A stretch of DNA of 64,000 nt from Berryella intestinalis (lineage in GTDB: Bacteria > Actinomycetota > Coriobacteriia > Coriobacteriales > Eggerthellaceae). Made by a program: the position numbers and the translations under genes. Each line of letters begins with the position of its first letter. Position 1 is the stretch's first letter. The notes under the pieces were generated by a model. That model searched no databases, had not been told where the DNA came from, and was given only the letters and a program-made list of their open reading frames with translations. The stretch spans positions 992,001-1,056,000 of the forward strand of contig NZ_CP009302.1 of assembly GCF_000814825.1 (NCBI RefSeq). The letters are read 5' to 3'. Shown here one piece after another: positions 1 through 9,396 of this stretch.

Positions 1-3000
1 CGAGACCGCTGATTCGTAGTCCTTCACAGCGTCTTCGACCAGCTCATAGGAAATCTGGCGGCCATGGTTGTGCTTGAGGACGCCCTCGAACGCAGCCTTC
101 CAGCCGGTGTCGGCAGAAAGGGTTTTCGATCCCACTTCGACGCCGTCTGCCTTCAGGCGAACGGTAACGGTCTTGGGTCGCAGTTTGTCCCGATCATCGG
201 CATCGGACCACTCCTTGGCTACCGCGATGTCCATCCTTTCGGGCGAGTTGGTAACCGAGAACGTCGCTTTGGGATGAGCTTCGGTTGAGGGCGAAGAGGC
301 TTCCAGAGCGGACTCCGTCGCCGTAACTGCGAAGCCCGCGGGAACGTTCTTCTCGTCGACGGTATACGTGACGGGAAGCGACTTCAGCTGCTTGTCCTTG
401 TCGTACACCGCTACGTGAGAGGCCGCAAACGCTTTTCCGGAGCCGCCGACGGTTACGGGCACATCGAGGCTCCCCTCGGTCCAGGCTCCCTTGTCGTCCG
501 CAAGCACTTCCCTGTTAGCAGAGCCCTCCGGAAGGGCGCTTTTATCGTAGCTGGCGGATACCGAGATCACGACATCGGTCTTTTCGTCCTCGGGCGTATC
601 CGCGCTCCAGCGCTTCAGCACCTCCACCTCATGCATAGGCGCCCAACCTGCGTAGAAATGCGTTTCGATCGTTCGAGGCCCGACAATGGCCGCCACGTCG
701 AACGGATTGTCGGCGGTGAAGTCGGCGGGGTCGGTCTCATCAGGGCGATCGAACCATCCGATGAACGCGTGAAGATCCCTTGCAGGGTATTCGCTCGGGA
801 CCGCAATGCCGGTCACCGGCGCCATGGTGGCCTTATCCACGTACGGCGCCTCAGCCAGCGCGTCCGAATAGAAGTGGTACACGGCCTCCATCGTCGGATC
901 GTCGCCGGTCTGCTTGTTGAACGAAACGAGCTCAGGGTTCGCATCGTTGCGGTTGCCATGGAACGTCACGGCCGCCCGCTTGCCGACAACCACTTCATGA
1001 GAGGGGTTGAGGAGGAAGTCCCACACACCCAGCGGATCGGCGTCAGCCGCCGCGTAATCGGCTTCGGGCATCTTGCTCATCATGAACAGCTTGGCCGAAT
1101 CGCCGTGGGTCGGCTCGTATCCGTTGATGCCGCGTGCGACCAGATAACCGCACTTGATCTGCATGTTTTCGGCATAGGCGGCGAAATCCCCCGTCGGAGC
1201 CCATTTCGTTTCGCTGATGGACACGCCGATCTTGTTGACAAGCTCACCGGTGAGGTTGATCCACGACTGCCCGTCGAGAACCCTGACGTCCTCGGCGATC
1301 GACGCCTTCGGCGTGATGGTTACCGGAGCGTAGGCGTACACGGATGCGCCGGACAGCTCGTCCGGATCGACGTCGACGCTCTTGGGTCCGACGCGCACGT
1401 TGTTGTTGGCGATGGTGGCATCATCGATGGTAAGGGCGCCGGCGTTGTAGATCCCGGCACCGTAACCGCTGCGCTGCTGGAAGTCGGTTCCACGCGCGTT
1501 CGTGTAGCCCTCGCTGATCCTCGCGCCACCCGACACGACGGCCGTGCCCTGGTTGAAGATGATGCCGCCGCGCGACGTCGCCCCCTTGGAGTACGCACCG
1601 CCGTTGATGTTCAGCTTGGATCCGATGCCCATGAAGATCTGGCCGCCTACGTAGTTAGGCGCGTTCGTGTGGTTTACCGGCTGGCCCGAGGCGTTGTAGT
1701 CCGACTCGGTCAAGGGCAGCTCGGTTGCCGGGAGCGTGTTCACGTCCTCGCGGATGGTTCCCGTTTCCTCGATCGTGGTGTTCGTGAGGTTCAGCGCGAT
1801 GCTGGAGGGCATGTTCATGGCCGTGCCCACCGAGATGGCGCCGCCGGCATTGCTGGCCCCCATGTTCGATATGCTGACGTTTTCCAAGGTGGCCGTACCC
1901 GATGAAGCCGGGAGGAACTTGCCCTGCCCGTCTTCGGCAAAGGTTCCCTCGAAGCAGATCGCGCCGCCGAATTTAGCCGCCCACTGGCTGTGGCCCGGAT
2001 GATCCCAGTACGGGAACCCTCCTCGGTACTGGCCTTCGAACGTGGTGTCGCGAATGACGAGATCGGTCTTCCCAACCACGTTGATCAAGCCGCCGGCGAA
2101 TCGAACGCTTCCGCGGGCCTGGGTGAACGTCGAGTTCGAAATCGTCATAGAGGTGCTGACGTCGAGCTGAACGGCGCCGCCGCTGATCGCGAAGCCGTTG
2201 TCCTGGTCGATGGTGAACGTCGCGTTATCGATCGTGCTGCCGTAGCTCGAGCGGGTGTAGATGGCCCCTCCGGTGTTGATGTTCTTGCCCACTTTGAAAG
2301 TGCTGTTGGTGGACTTGATGGCAACGTCGGACGTGAAGATGGCGCCGCCCTGGTTCCCGCCTTCGTCATCCGCCGTGAAGCACTCGTTGCCTTCGTATAC
2401 GTTTGCGTTGTCGGTGAAAGAGCCGTTGGCGCCGTCGAGGTAGACCGCACCTCCGCATCCGCCCCTGGACGAGCCCACGGCAAGGACCTTGCCCGTCTTG
2501 TTGCCCTGGAACGTGGTTCCCTCGATGGTGGTTTTGCCGTCGGTGACGAAGATGGCGCCGCCATGAGGAAGGGCGTGCGCGGGGGCGGCCGCATTGGCGA
2601 CGGTCTTGTTGGAGGCGAAATACGTGAGCTGGCCTGCGGTGGCCGCGGTCTGGCCCGAGCCCGCATTGATCTTCAGCTCTCCGCCGACCAGCCTGATGGA
2701 GCCGCCTTCGTTGGATACCGTGTCGTTTTCGCTCGTACCGTTCGTGAAGGTCGAGCCGGAAATGGAGAGGACGGCGTTTTCGCCCTTGATATGGCGCGCC
2801 TTGTCGGCTCCGTTCATCGTGACGTTCTTAAGGGACAGCTGCGTGCCCGAAGAGAGGTTGAACATCTGGGACAGCGAGCTGCCGGCCGTGACGGTGTGCC
2901 CTGCGCCGTCGATCTCGCCCCGGTAGGTTCCGGGGAACGAGAGCTCGGCGGTAAGCGTTACGTTTCCGGCGAGAACGACGTCGCTGCCGGCCGACACAGC

Positions 3001-3129
3001 CGCCCGCAGATCGGCTTCGTTCGACACCGAAACCGGAGCGGCGAAAGCCGTCCCCGATCCTGCGAGGAAAAGCGCGACCGCCGTCGCAGCTGCAACCAGA
3101 ACCACACGCGCCCTTGATGCTACATTCAT
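1..3129 (-). CDS. Beta-helix/Cna-B surface protein, partial (C-terminus outside window)
   Basis: The frame is open from an ATG at 3129 to the window edge, giving 1043 residues and no stop; GGAG lies 7 nt before the ATG. Residues 1-35 form a Sec signal peptide ending in a GTAFAA-like cleavage site. Residues 40 to about 640 are rich in short Asn/Gly/Thr repeats of the 'GGAIY/GGAIF' kind, typical of right-handed beta-helix (polymorphic or autotransporter-like) adhesins. Residues of about 680-840 resemble InlB_B/Listeria-Bacteroides repeats (motifs VTFHGN, AFIGWFD, THFYAGWAP). The end is a Cna-B domain (KEWSDADDRDKLRP, then YELVEDAV). More Cna-B domains and a sorting signal are expected beyond the window. 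The architecture matches the proteins at 35664 and 48465. A wall-anchored adhesin is inferred; the ligand is unknown. Confidence 0.85.
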   Translation of the reverse strand, partial: MNVASRARVVLVAAATAVALFLAGSGTAFAAPVSVSNEADLRAAVSAGSDVVLAGNVTLTAELSFPGTYRGEIDGAGHTVTAGSSLSQMFNLSSGTQLSLKNVTMNGADKARHIKGENAVLSISGSTFTNGTSENDTVSNEGGSIRLVGGELKINAGSGQTAATAGQLTYFASNKTVANAAAPAHALPHGGAIFVTDGKTTIEGTTFQGNKTGKVLAVGSSRGGCGGAVYLDGANGSFTDNANVYEGNECFTADDEGGNQGGAIFTSDVAIKSTNSTFKVGKNINTGGAIYTRSSYGSTIDNATFTIDQDNGFAISGGAVQLDVSTSMTISNSTFTQARGSVRFAGGLINVVGKTDLVIRDTTFEGQYRGGFPYWDHPGHSQWAAKFGGAICFEGTFAEDGQGKFLPASSGTATLENVSISNMGASNAGGAISVGTAMNMPSSIALNLTNTTIEETGTIREDVNTLPATELPLTESDYNASGQPVNHTNAPNYVGGQIFMGIGSKLNINGGAYSKGATSRGGIIFNQGTAVVSGGARISEGYTNARGTDFQQRSGYGAGIYNAGALTIDDATIANNNVRVGPKSVDVDPDELSGASVYAYAPVTITPKASIAEDVRVLDGQSWINLTGELVNKIGVSISETKWAPTGDFAAYAENMQIKCGYLVARGINGYEPTHGDSAKLFMMSKMPEADYAAADADPLGVWDFLLNPSHEVVVGKRAAVTFHGNRNDANPELVSFNKQTGDDPTMEAVYHFYSDALAEAPYVDKATMAPVTGIAVPSEYPARDLHAFIGWFDRPDETDPADFTADNPFDVAAIVGPRTIETHFYAGWAPMHEVEVLKRWSADTPEDEKTDVVISVSASYDKSALPEGSANREVLADDKGAWTEGSLDVPVTVGGSGKAFAASHVAVYDKDKQLKSLPVTYTVDEKNVPAGFAVTATESALEASSPSTEAHPKATFSVTNSPERMDIAVAKEWSDADDRDKLRPKTVTVRLKADGVEVGSKTLSADTGWKAAFEGVLKHNHGRQISYELVEDAVKDYESAVS

Positions 3130-3315
3130 CGATGCTCCGTTTCCGTACGCTCTTTTCGAACCGCTTGGGACAAAACCCTCGTTCTCAACCAAACCGCACC
3201 GCCGATAACGGCGGCGCTCGACAAAGTGTTATGTCAAATCATGCATCAGAGATAATACTAGAACAGGCGGCAGGTCACTGAGAGACATGCAAAAGAACTG
3301 CTAATGTTATGAGAT

Positions 3316-3338
3316 AAACGTCGCGAAAGAGACGTTTT
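3316..3338 (-). terminator. Weak hairpin after the LuxR gene
   Basis: A 7-bp perfect inverted repeat (AAACGTC at 3316-3322, GACGTTT at 3331-3337) with an 8-nt loop lies 43 bp beyond the stop of the LuxR gene and upstream of the adhesin promoter region. Only a short T run follows, so termination is possible but weak. The rest of 3130-3380 is AT-richer and must hold the adhesin promoter. I could not pick a convincing -35/-10 pair there. Confidence 0.35.
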
Positions 3339-3380
3339 ACGATCTCTACGGAGGGCATACGCCGCAAGCACCTCGGCTCG

Positions 3381-4949
3381 CTACTCCGAAAGCGCCTCTT
3401 CGTGACGATCGACAAGCTCCTGGCGCGAGTGGACGCCGAACTTACGGTAGATGCTCTTCGCGTGGCCGCGCACCGTGTTTTCAGAGATGAACAGCTTGCA
3501 TGCGATAGCGGCCATCGTGTGGCCCCTTAGAAGCAAGCCGGCAACCTCCATCTCGCGCGTCGACAGCCCTCCTTCGCGCAGAAAGCGATCGGTCGCCGCT
3601 TCCCTGTCGAACCTTGTCGCTTCGAAGCCGCCATTCATCGTTTCGGGACCGTTTACGGTGGAAAGCCCCGACGAACCCGCATATGCATCAGTTCCTCCGC
3701 CGGAAAACGCGGCGAGCTCCTCATCGGCAATGGAGGCGGGCGCTTCGGAGGCCCTCCCCCGCGATGCCAGCAGCAGAGCGAATGACAGCAGGTAAATGCA
3801 GACGAAAAGGACGTTCACCACAAAGGCGAAATCGAAGGCCGCCAAGGGACTGAGCATGCTCCCTAAGCTCCCTCCCAGCGCCAAGCTCGTTAAAACTGGG
3901 ACGATGCACAATCCGTACAACGCGATCGGACATCGAGCATGCCTGGCTGAATACACTGCGCAGGTGATGATCAGCAAAAGGTTCACGACCTCGAATCCCA
4001 ACATGAGCATCCCCGAAAGCAGCGCCGCATAGCGCTCGCCGAAGAACACCGGAAGCAGGAACACTCCCGTTATCAATGGGAAAAGAACCTGGTAAACCTG
4101 AAGAATGGCAAATCCCCGGGATAAGAACAGCTCTAGAAAGGCCACCAGGAGGGCAGCCGCTCCGAACCCTAGAAGCGTTGCGTAGCTCCCATAGCCGTCC
4201 ATAGATGCCAAAAGGGGTAGATTCGAGACGAGTTTCCACATGAAGCCGATGGCGCTTGCGCAGAAGACCGGGCGCCACAGGTCGCGAACGGTCGAGCGGA
4301 GCGACGTCCGGTCGAACGGCTCGATCGGGTACATTTCAACTTCAGACAGGCTCTTTTCAAGCGTGTACGTCGCCATGAAGGGCAAAACCGCAATCGAGAC
4401 CAGGGCAAGCATCGGCGTCGGCAATAACCCGATCAGCAGGTACAGGATGACGGACAGAGCGGCCGACACGGGAATGTACACCATCGCATGCTGCTGCCCT
4501 TCAGTCGCGAAAAATGTTTGCCACAGAAGGAAGAAGAGCGCGCAGGAACATCCCAGCAAAGCGCCTGCCATGCATGCAAGAACGATGTCGCCCCTATCAA
4601 GCTGAAAAGAGAAGAAGTACAGCAGAACTCCTCCGCTCAGCAGGGACCCCGCTAGCAGTGCGCTACGAAAAGGGAGCGGTGCGCGCGACCACATGCACCA
4701 ACCCGCCAAAGCGCCCACCGCAACGGGAAGAGCGATCTGCTCGAAAGCAAGGTAAGCATGCCACGATCCCCCGGCGACGGCGCCTCCTCTGAAGCCGGAA
4801 AGCGCTACGAACGTCACCGCCCAGAAGAGACAGAAACCCAGATGGTGCAGTCGCATACCCTGAATGAGCTTTTTAGCGCGGGAAGCAGACACGATGCGCA
4901 CCGTCCTTTCGTCTCGAAAGCAGTCTAGCGAATTTCCCCACCCCCGCAT
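3381..4949 (-). CDS. LuxR-family regulator with N-terminal multi-pass membrane domain
   Basis: A fusion regulator of up to 522 residues. Residues from about 35 to 405 contain roughly twelve hydrophobic segments in an MFS-like arrangement. The last 65 residues are a LuxR/NarL helix-turn-helix (LSTREMEVAGLLLRGHTM, then SENTVRGHAKSIYRKFGVHSRQEL). No receiver or kinase domain is present, so the membrane part presumably senses a ligand or membrane state directly. This architecture is typical of Eggerthellaceae and usually sits beside one flavoprotein reductase gene, as here (5160, divergent). The start is uncertain: the ATG at 4949 lacks a Shine-Dalgarno sequence, while GTG codons at 4901 and 4892 follow AAAGGA. 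Inferred role: controlling the adjacent flavoprotein in response to its substrate. Confidence 0.85.
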   Translation of the reverse strand: MRGWGNSLDCFRDERTVRIVSASRAKKLIQGMRLHHLGFCLFWAVTFVALSGFRGGAVAGGSWHAYLAFEQIALPVAVGALAGWCMWSRAPLPFRSALLAGSLLSGGVLLYFFSFQLDRGDIVLACMAGALLGCSCALFFLLWQTFFATEGQQHAMVYIPVSAALSVILYLLIGLLPTPMLALVSIAVLPFMATYTLEKSLSEVEMYPIEPFDRTSLRSTVRDLWRPVFCASAIGFMWKLVSNLPLLASMDGYGSYATLLGFGAAALLVAFLELFLSRGFAILQVYQVLFPLITGVFLLPVFFGERYAALLSGMLMLGFEVVNLLLIITCAVYSARHARCPIALYGLCIVPVLTSLALGGSLGSMLSPLAAFDFAFVVNVLFVCIYLLSFALLLASRGRASEAPASIADEELAAFSGGGTDAYAGSSGLSTVNGPETMNGGFEATRFDREAATDRFLREGGLSTREMEVAGLLLRGHTMAAIACKLFISENTVRGHAKSIYRKFGVHSRQELVDRHEEALSE

Positions 4950-5038
4950 ACCCGGGCAACCTATTCCCGTTTCACAGGAATAAGCCTTTCACCTGGTGCT
5001 TTTGCCAAACCACCCGAAACGTGTCCCCCTGCTTGAAG

Positions 5039-5057
5039 CCCGAACGACCCGTTCGGG
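5039..5057. promoter_or_regulatory. Perfect dyad between luxR and flavoprotein gene
   Basis: CCCGAACGACCCGTTCGGG is an 8-bp perfect inverted repeat around a 3-bp centre, in the 210-bp divergent intergenic region. It lies about 100 bp before the flavoprotein start and 90-150 bp before the possible LuxR starts. LuxR-type dimers bind such dyads, so this is a candidate operator. A transcription terminator is unlikely because no T tract follows on either strand. Confidence 0.45.
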
Positions 5058-5159
5058 GGCTATCGCAAGCAGCCGCCAGACACTACCGTCAAGCAAGGGA
5101 AACGCGATTGGGCCCGGGCCGTATCGCGGATGGGAAACATCACTACAAGGAGGGATAGT

Positions 5160-6824
5160 ATGGACAACGTACATGAGGGCAAGGGAATCGATCGCAGGTT
5201 CTTCCTCCAAGGTGCGGGAGCGAGCGCCCTTGCAGCCGCCATGGCCTCGACGTTCGGGCTTGCTGGATGCTCTCCGGCAAATCGCGCCGAAAAGGCCGCC
5301 GGCAACAACGCGTCTTCGGGAGAACCGTCATGGTTCACTGCTCCGGCCGAAGTTCCCGATGCCGACATCGTTGAAACCATCGAATCCGATGTCGTGGTCG
5401 TCGGAGCCGGCATGTCGGGAATCGCCTCTGCCTGCTCGGCGGCCGAGCGGGGGCTGAAGGTCACGGTCCTTGAAAAGGGCTCGACTTGGTCGGGCCGGGG
5501 ATTCGGCATCGGGGTGGTCGATTCGAAAGTGATCCGCGCCGCTGGGCTTTCCATCGACCGGTCGAAAGCTCAGAAGTATTGGGTGCACTGCTGCGGTAGC
5601 CGTGTGAACGAGGCCTTGGTGTCGCTGTACTTCAACAGGTCGGGCGAGGCCATGGACTGGCTCATAGACAAATGCGAGAAGGGCGGCGTCTCGGTGCTGT
5701 TGTGGGACGGGTACTCCCGTGACCCCGAGTTTCCCGATTCTCCCGGCTACCATGTATTCTTCGGCGGTCCCGAGCAAACCGCCGGACGGGATTGGTCGCG
5801 AGACGCCACGAAGCTCATGTTCGAAGACTCGCAAGCTGCGGGTGCGACCTACGTGTTCGATTCGCCTGTCGCTCAGCTGAAAAAAGAGGATGGGAAAGTG
5901 GTGGGTGCGCTCGTCGAGGGTGCGGGTGGTAAATACACCCTGTACAAAGCCGCTAAAGGCGTCGTGCTTGCCACGGGCGACATCGTAGGGGACGAGGAGA
6001 TGCTGAAATACTACGCCCCCGAGATCGCGCAATGCGACGCGAAGCTCTACACACCTGTCGGTCAAAACACCGGGGACGGCCACAAAATGGGTCTTTGGGC
6101 GGGCGGTGCTATGCAGCAGGGTCATTTCCCGCCCATGCTTCACCCGCAAGCCGGGGCCTATCAGCAATCGGCGTTCCTCGCCGTGAACCAGCGCGGCGAA
6201 CGGTTCTTCAACGAAGCGACCTGGGTTAACGGAAAATCGCTGAACTACCTGCGCCAGCCGGGGCAATGCAGCTACTCCGTCTTCGACGCGAACTGGGTGC
6301 GCGACAATCTGGCGGGCCTGCCTTACGGCGGCGGCATGTTCTGGGATACGTTCCGTGTTCTGGGATCAGGGGAATGGGACGGCGAGGCCGGCCAGAAAGG
6401 CGTCGACGCCGCTGTCGAATCGGGAATGGGTTTCAAAGCCGATACCCTCGATGACCTTGCAAAACAGTGCGGTATTCCCGTCGATACCTTCAAGGCGACC
6501 ATCGAGCGCTACAACGAGCTGTGCGCTCAGGGAAGCGATCCCGACTTCGGTAAGGATGCCGTATTCCTCACGCCTGTCGTCGAAGGGCCGTTCTATGCGA
6601 TGAAGGCGCTCCCTGCCGTGCTCGCCACGGTGGGTGGGTTGAAGGTGAACACGAACCTGGCCGTGACCGATGCCGAGGGAAACGCTATCGAGGGCCTCTA
6701 CGCCGTCGGCAACGTTTCCGGCGACTTCTATGCAGTGGACTACCCCATCAACATTCCCGGCAATTCGCAAGGCCGATGCGTGACCTGGGGTTACCTAGTG
6801 GGAGAAACCCTCGCTTCCAAGTAA
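5160..6824 (+). CDS. Tat-exported FAD-dependent reductase (fumarate reductase-like flavoprotein)
   Basis: 554 residues. The start at 5160 is set by AAGGAGGG at 5147-5154; a longer frame from 5130 has no ribosome site. The N-terminus carries a twin-arginine motif (DRRFFLQ), a hydrophobic stretch and a lipobox (LAGC), so a lipid-anchored exported protein is expected. From about residue 80 there is an FAD-binding Rossmann motif (VVVVGAGMSGIASA), then conserved FAD_binding_2 blocks (TGDGHKMGLWAGG, NQRGERFFNEA) and a closing GLYAVGNVSGDFY...QGRCVTWGYL block. These are the fumarate/urocanate reductase family signatures. No FMN-binding or haem domain is fused, so electrons must come from a separate partner. 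The organic acceptor cannot be named from sequence. Transcribed alone and probably controlled by the divergent LuxR gene. Confidence 0.88.
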   Translation: MDNVHEGKGIDRRFFLQGAGASALAAAMASTFGLAGCSPANRAEKAAGNNASSGEPSWFTAPAEVPDADIVETIESDVVVVGAGMSGIASACSAAERGLKVTVLEKGSTWSGRGFGIGVVDSKVIRAAGLSIDRSKAQKYWVHCCGSRVNEALVSLYFNRSGEAMDWLIDKCEKGGVSVLLWDGYSRDPEFPDSPGYHVFFGGPEQTAGRDWSRDATKLMFEDSQAAGATYVFDSPVAQLKKEDGKVVGALVEGAGGKYTLYKAAKGVVLATGDIVGDEEMLKYYAPEIAQCDAKLYTPVGQNTGDGHKMGLWAGGAMQQGHFPPMLHPQAGAYQQSAFLAVNQRGERFFNEATWVNGKSLNYLRQPGQCSYSVFDANWVRDNLAGLPYGGGMFWDTFRVLGSGEWDGEAGQKGVDAAVESGMGFKADTLDDLAKQCGIPVDTFKATIERYNELCAQGSDPDFGKDAVFLTPVVEGPFYAMKALPAVLATVGGLKVNTNLAVTDAEGNAIEGLYAVGNVSGDFYAVDYPINIPGNSQGRCVTWGYLVGETLASK

Positions 6825-6845
6825 GCGTATAAAGGAAAGCCTCTC

Positions 6846-6883
6846 AGACGTGCCGCGCCCTCGTTGCGCGGCACGTCTTTTTT
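6846..6883 (+). terminator. Strong rho-independent terminator
   Basis: A 13-bp perfect GC-rich stem (AGACGTGCCGCGC at 6846-6858 with its complement at 6866-6878), a 7-nt loop and six T at 6878-6883. It closes the flavoprotein transcript 22 bp after its stop. Confidence 0.92.
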
Positions 6884-7019
6884 CAAAAAGGCCGTACTGT
6901 CTTCGCACAAGAGCGTTTAGCCGGAAACGATCGACCCCCCTCACAACCTTTAGCGTTTCTTTAAGAAGCCTGCGCAAACTGGAAAGGGCAAAGCAAGCTT
7001 CGAATGAAAGGAATGCGGC

Positions 7020-7733
7020 ATGGCGGAATGCATTCTGGAGACGCGCGACCTGGTCAAGCGGTTCGGAAAAGGCGGTAACGCGCAAGTGGCCGTGGATGGG
7101 GTCTCCCTCCACGTCGAGCGGGGCAAGGTATACGGGCTCCTCGGACCGAACGGAGCCGGTAAATCCACCACGCTCAAAATGATCACAGGGATGCTGCGTC
7201 CGACTTCCGGCCAGGTTGTTTTTCAAGGCCATCCCTGGCAGCGAGGCGATCTGTACCGCATCGGGTCGCTCATCGAACAGGCGCCTCTCTACCCCAATCT
7301 CACCGCAAGGGAAAACCTCCAGGTACGCGCGACCCTTTTAGGCATTCCCAGACAGCGCATCGACGAAGCCCTCGAGACGGTCGGGCTTGCGGATACGGGC
7401 AACAAGCGCGCAGGTCGCTTCTCCATGGGGATGAAGCAGCGGCTGGGCATCGCACTCGCCCTGATCAACCGCCCGTCACTGCTCATCCTCGACGAACCTA
7501 CCAACGGACTCGACCCCATCGGTATCGAGGAGCTGCGCGGGCTCATCCGCAGCTTCCCCGAACAGGGGATCACCGTTTTGCTTTCAAGCCATATCCTCGG
7601 CGAGGTCCAACACACGGCCGACTCCGTGGGGATCATCGTCGGCGGGAAGCTGGCGTATGAGAGCGAGCTCCGACCAGGTGAAAACCTCGAAGAGCTCTTC
7701 ATGGACGTCTGTCGAAAGGAGCGCTCGCTATGA
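7020..7733 (+). CDS. Lantibiotic-protection ABC transporter ATPase (LanF/MutF type)
   Basis: 237 residues. Walker A (GPNGAGKST, from about residue 42), signature (FSMGMKQRLG) and Walker B (LLILDEPTNGLDP) are intact. At the Q-loop the sequence reads IGSLIEQAPLY: a glutamate (about residue 86) occupies the usual glutamine position. This 'E-loop' is the known mark of LanF immunity ATPases. It overlaps the next gene by 4 bp and starts an operon of six genes with two permeases, a lipoprotein and a two-component system. The complex should expel peptide antibiotics from the membrane. AAAGGA precedes the ATG; TTCTT-T-AAGAA at 6957-6967 is a small palindrome in the promoter region. Confidence 0.88.
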   Translation: MAECILETRDLVKRFGKGGNAQVAVDGVSLHVERGKVYGLLGPNGAGKSTTLKMITGMLRPTSGQVVFQGHPWQRGDLYRIGSLIEQAPLYPNLTARENLQVRATLLGIPRQRIDEALETVGLADTGNKRAGRFSMGMKQRLGIALALINRPSLLILDEPTNGLDPIGIEELRGLIRSFPEQGITVLLSSHILGEVQHTADSVGIIVGGKLAYESELRPGENLEELFMDVCRKERSL

Positions 7734-8536
7734 GATCTCGCAATCTGGAATCCTTTCCGGCAAGAAAAGGCGGGTCGGCATTCGCTTCGGCGTTTAAAGC
7801 GGAGATTTTGAAGTCCAAGCATGGCGCTCCGATGCGGTTGGCGATAGCCCTGGCCTTGCCCTTCCCCCTTCTTGCGCTGCACGTCGCCTTGAACGCCCCG
7901 CAATTCGGCATCCAGTATTCACTGTGGAACTACTGGTACGCCCTGCTGATGCCGATCTCCATCTCGCTCGTGGCAGCTACCGTCGCGAACGCCGATGCGC
8001 GCATGGGAAACCGCGGGCTGCTTTCCTGCGGGATTCCGCTCTCTTACGTATGGGGCGCGAAGGTTGCATGGTGTTTGGCGCTTTCCCTGTTGTCCAACCT
8101 GACAGTTTTCATCGTTTATGCGGCGGCTTCGCTGGCGGCCCCCGAAGGATCTGCGGGCATGCTGCCGATGCTGGAAACGGCGTTTGTCCTGACCGTGGCG
8201 AGTTCGTGGATGGTGCCGGCCACGCTGCTCCTCACTATGCGCGCAGGCATGCTGGCGGGTGCCTTCGTCCCCCTTTTCATGCAGCTCGGCTTGAGCTTTG
8301 GCTGGTCGGCGATACCCTTCTGGCCGCTTGTCCCCCCGACGGCCACCATCGTGCTGCCAACCGCGTTCCTGCCGGTCCTGCCCAGCGGCGAGCCGGCCTC
8401 CATCGGCATGGCGCTCGTTGAGTCGATGGGGCAAGGCGGGGTCGTAGCGTTAGCGCTTGTGACGGCTTGCGCCCTGACTGCTGCGCTCGCCACCGCTGGC
8501 GCGATGTGGGTTTCAAGATCGGAGGAACTGCGATGA
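7730..8536 (+). CDS. Lantibiotic-protection ABC permease (LanE/MutE type)
   Basis: 268 residues with about six membrane segments, beginning after a short cytosolic lead (residues 1-40) that contains the AFKAEILKSKH stretch typical of ABC-2 permeases of the LanE group. The ATG overlaps the ATPase stop (ATGA), and the next permease overlaps this stop in the same way, so the three are translationally coupled. Together with the E-loop ATPase and LanG-type permease it should form a F2EG export complex. Confidence 0.82.
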   Translation: MRSRNLESFPARKGGSAFASAFKAEILKSKHGAPMRLAIALALPFPLLALHVALNAPQFGIQYSLWNYWYALLMPISISLVAATVANADARMGNRGLLSCGIPLSYVWGAKVAWCLALSLLSNLTVFIVYAAASLAAPEGSAGMLPMLETAFVLTVASSWMVPATLLLTMRAGMLAGAFVPLFMQLGLSFGWSAIPFWPLVPPTATIVLPTAFLPVLPSGEPASIGMALVESMGQGGVVALALVTACALTAALATAGAMWVSRSEELR

Positions 8537-9381
8537 GAACGGCGACACAACCGGGAAACCCCGCACAGTGCCTTAAAGCAACGTTTCCCCGAGCGCTTGC
8601 CTCGGAGGCGTTGCGGCTGCATCGGTCTCCGCTCGTGCTGCTGCATGCGGTCTGTGCGGCGGGGGTTGGATCGGCGAGCGGGGCGTACTTCGCCTACGCG
8701 CCCTGGGATCCCTCGATGGGACTCGATGCATTCGTGCAGCTGCTGGGCGCCGTGATGCCCCTGACGGTCGGTTTGGTGTGCGGTATCGATGCCGACGCCG
8801 AGACCGAGGCGACGGGCCTGTCCAATCTGCTATCGGCCCCCTCTAGACAACGAGCGCTTGCTGCCCGGATCTCCTCGCTCTGGCTGATGGGAGCGACCGC
8901 GCTGGGCCTTGCTGTGTCCCTGTTCGCTGCGATCCTCGCCTTTGGAGGAAAAGCTGTGCTGGAACCCGCGGCTTACGCTGCGTCGGTCGCCGGGCTTGGT
9001 TTGGGGAGCGTTCCTATGTATCTCATCTCGTACGCGATAGCCCTCCGATGGGGTCGCAACGTAGCGATTTCGGCCGGGGCCGTCGGGCTCGTTCTCGCGT
9101 TCTTCTCGATAGGAGGGCTCGCTCACGGGCTTATGACCGGTCAGCTTACCGCTGCTCAGGCGAATTCGTTTGCGCTGCTTCCAACCAGCTGGGCTGTAGT
9201 TTTGGGCTCTCTTCCTGTGGAAATCTCCATCGCAGCAGGTTCGGCTGATCCAAGCGCCGCTGTCCGAATCGCAGACCGTCTGGTCGAAGCCGGATGCCTG
9301 TGCGCTACCGCGAGCGCGCTTCTTTCGATCATCCTCTCGTTATGGATCAGCCGATTCGAACCTGCGCAACACGAAAGCTAG
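8533..9381 (+). CDS. Lantibiotic-protection ABC permease (LanG/MutG type)
   Basis: 282 residues with about six hydrophobic segments. The start at 8533 overlaps the LanE stop (ATGA) and is preceded by GGAGGA; an in-frame ATG at 8467 lies inside LanE and lacks a ribosome site. The stretch GIDADAETEATGLSNLL, on the loop after the second membrane segment, resembles the conserved 'E.ea..f..lL' region of LanG permeases. Third component of the predicted F2EG transporter. Confidence 0.8.
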   Translation: MRTATQPGNPAQCLKATFPRALASEALRLHRSPLVLLHAVCAAGVGSASGAYFAYAPWDPSMGLDAFVQLLGAVMPLTVGLVCGIDADAETEATGLSNLLSAPSRQRALAARISSLWLMGATALGLAVSLFAAILAFGGKAVLEPAAYAASVAGLGLGSVPMYLISYAIALRWGRNVAISAGAVGLVLAFFSIGGLAHGLMTGQLTAAQANSFALLPTSWAVVLGSLPVEISIAAGSADPSAAVRIADRLVEAGCLCATASALLSIILSLWISRFEPAQHES

Positions 9382-9396
9382 AAAGGTGGGATGGAT

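Noticed and set aside
415-1905. A 496-codon open frame on the plus strand opposite the partial adhesin
   Set aside because: It is Arg/His/Val-rich mirror sequence of a high-GC gene; the minus frame has a signal peptide, beta-helix repeats and a Cna-B domain.
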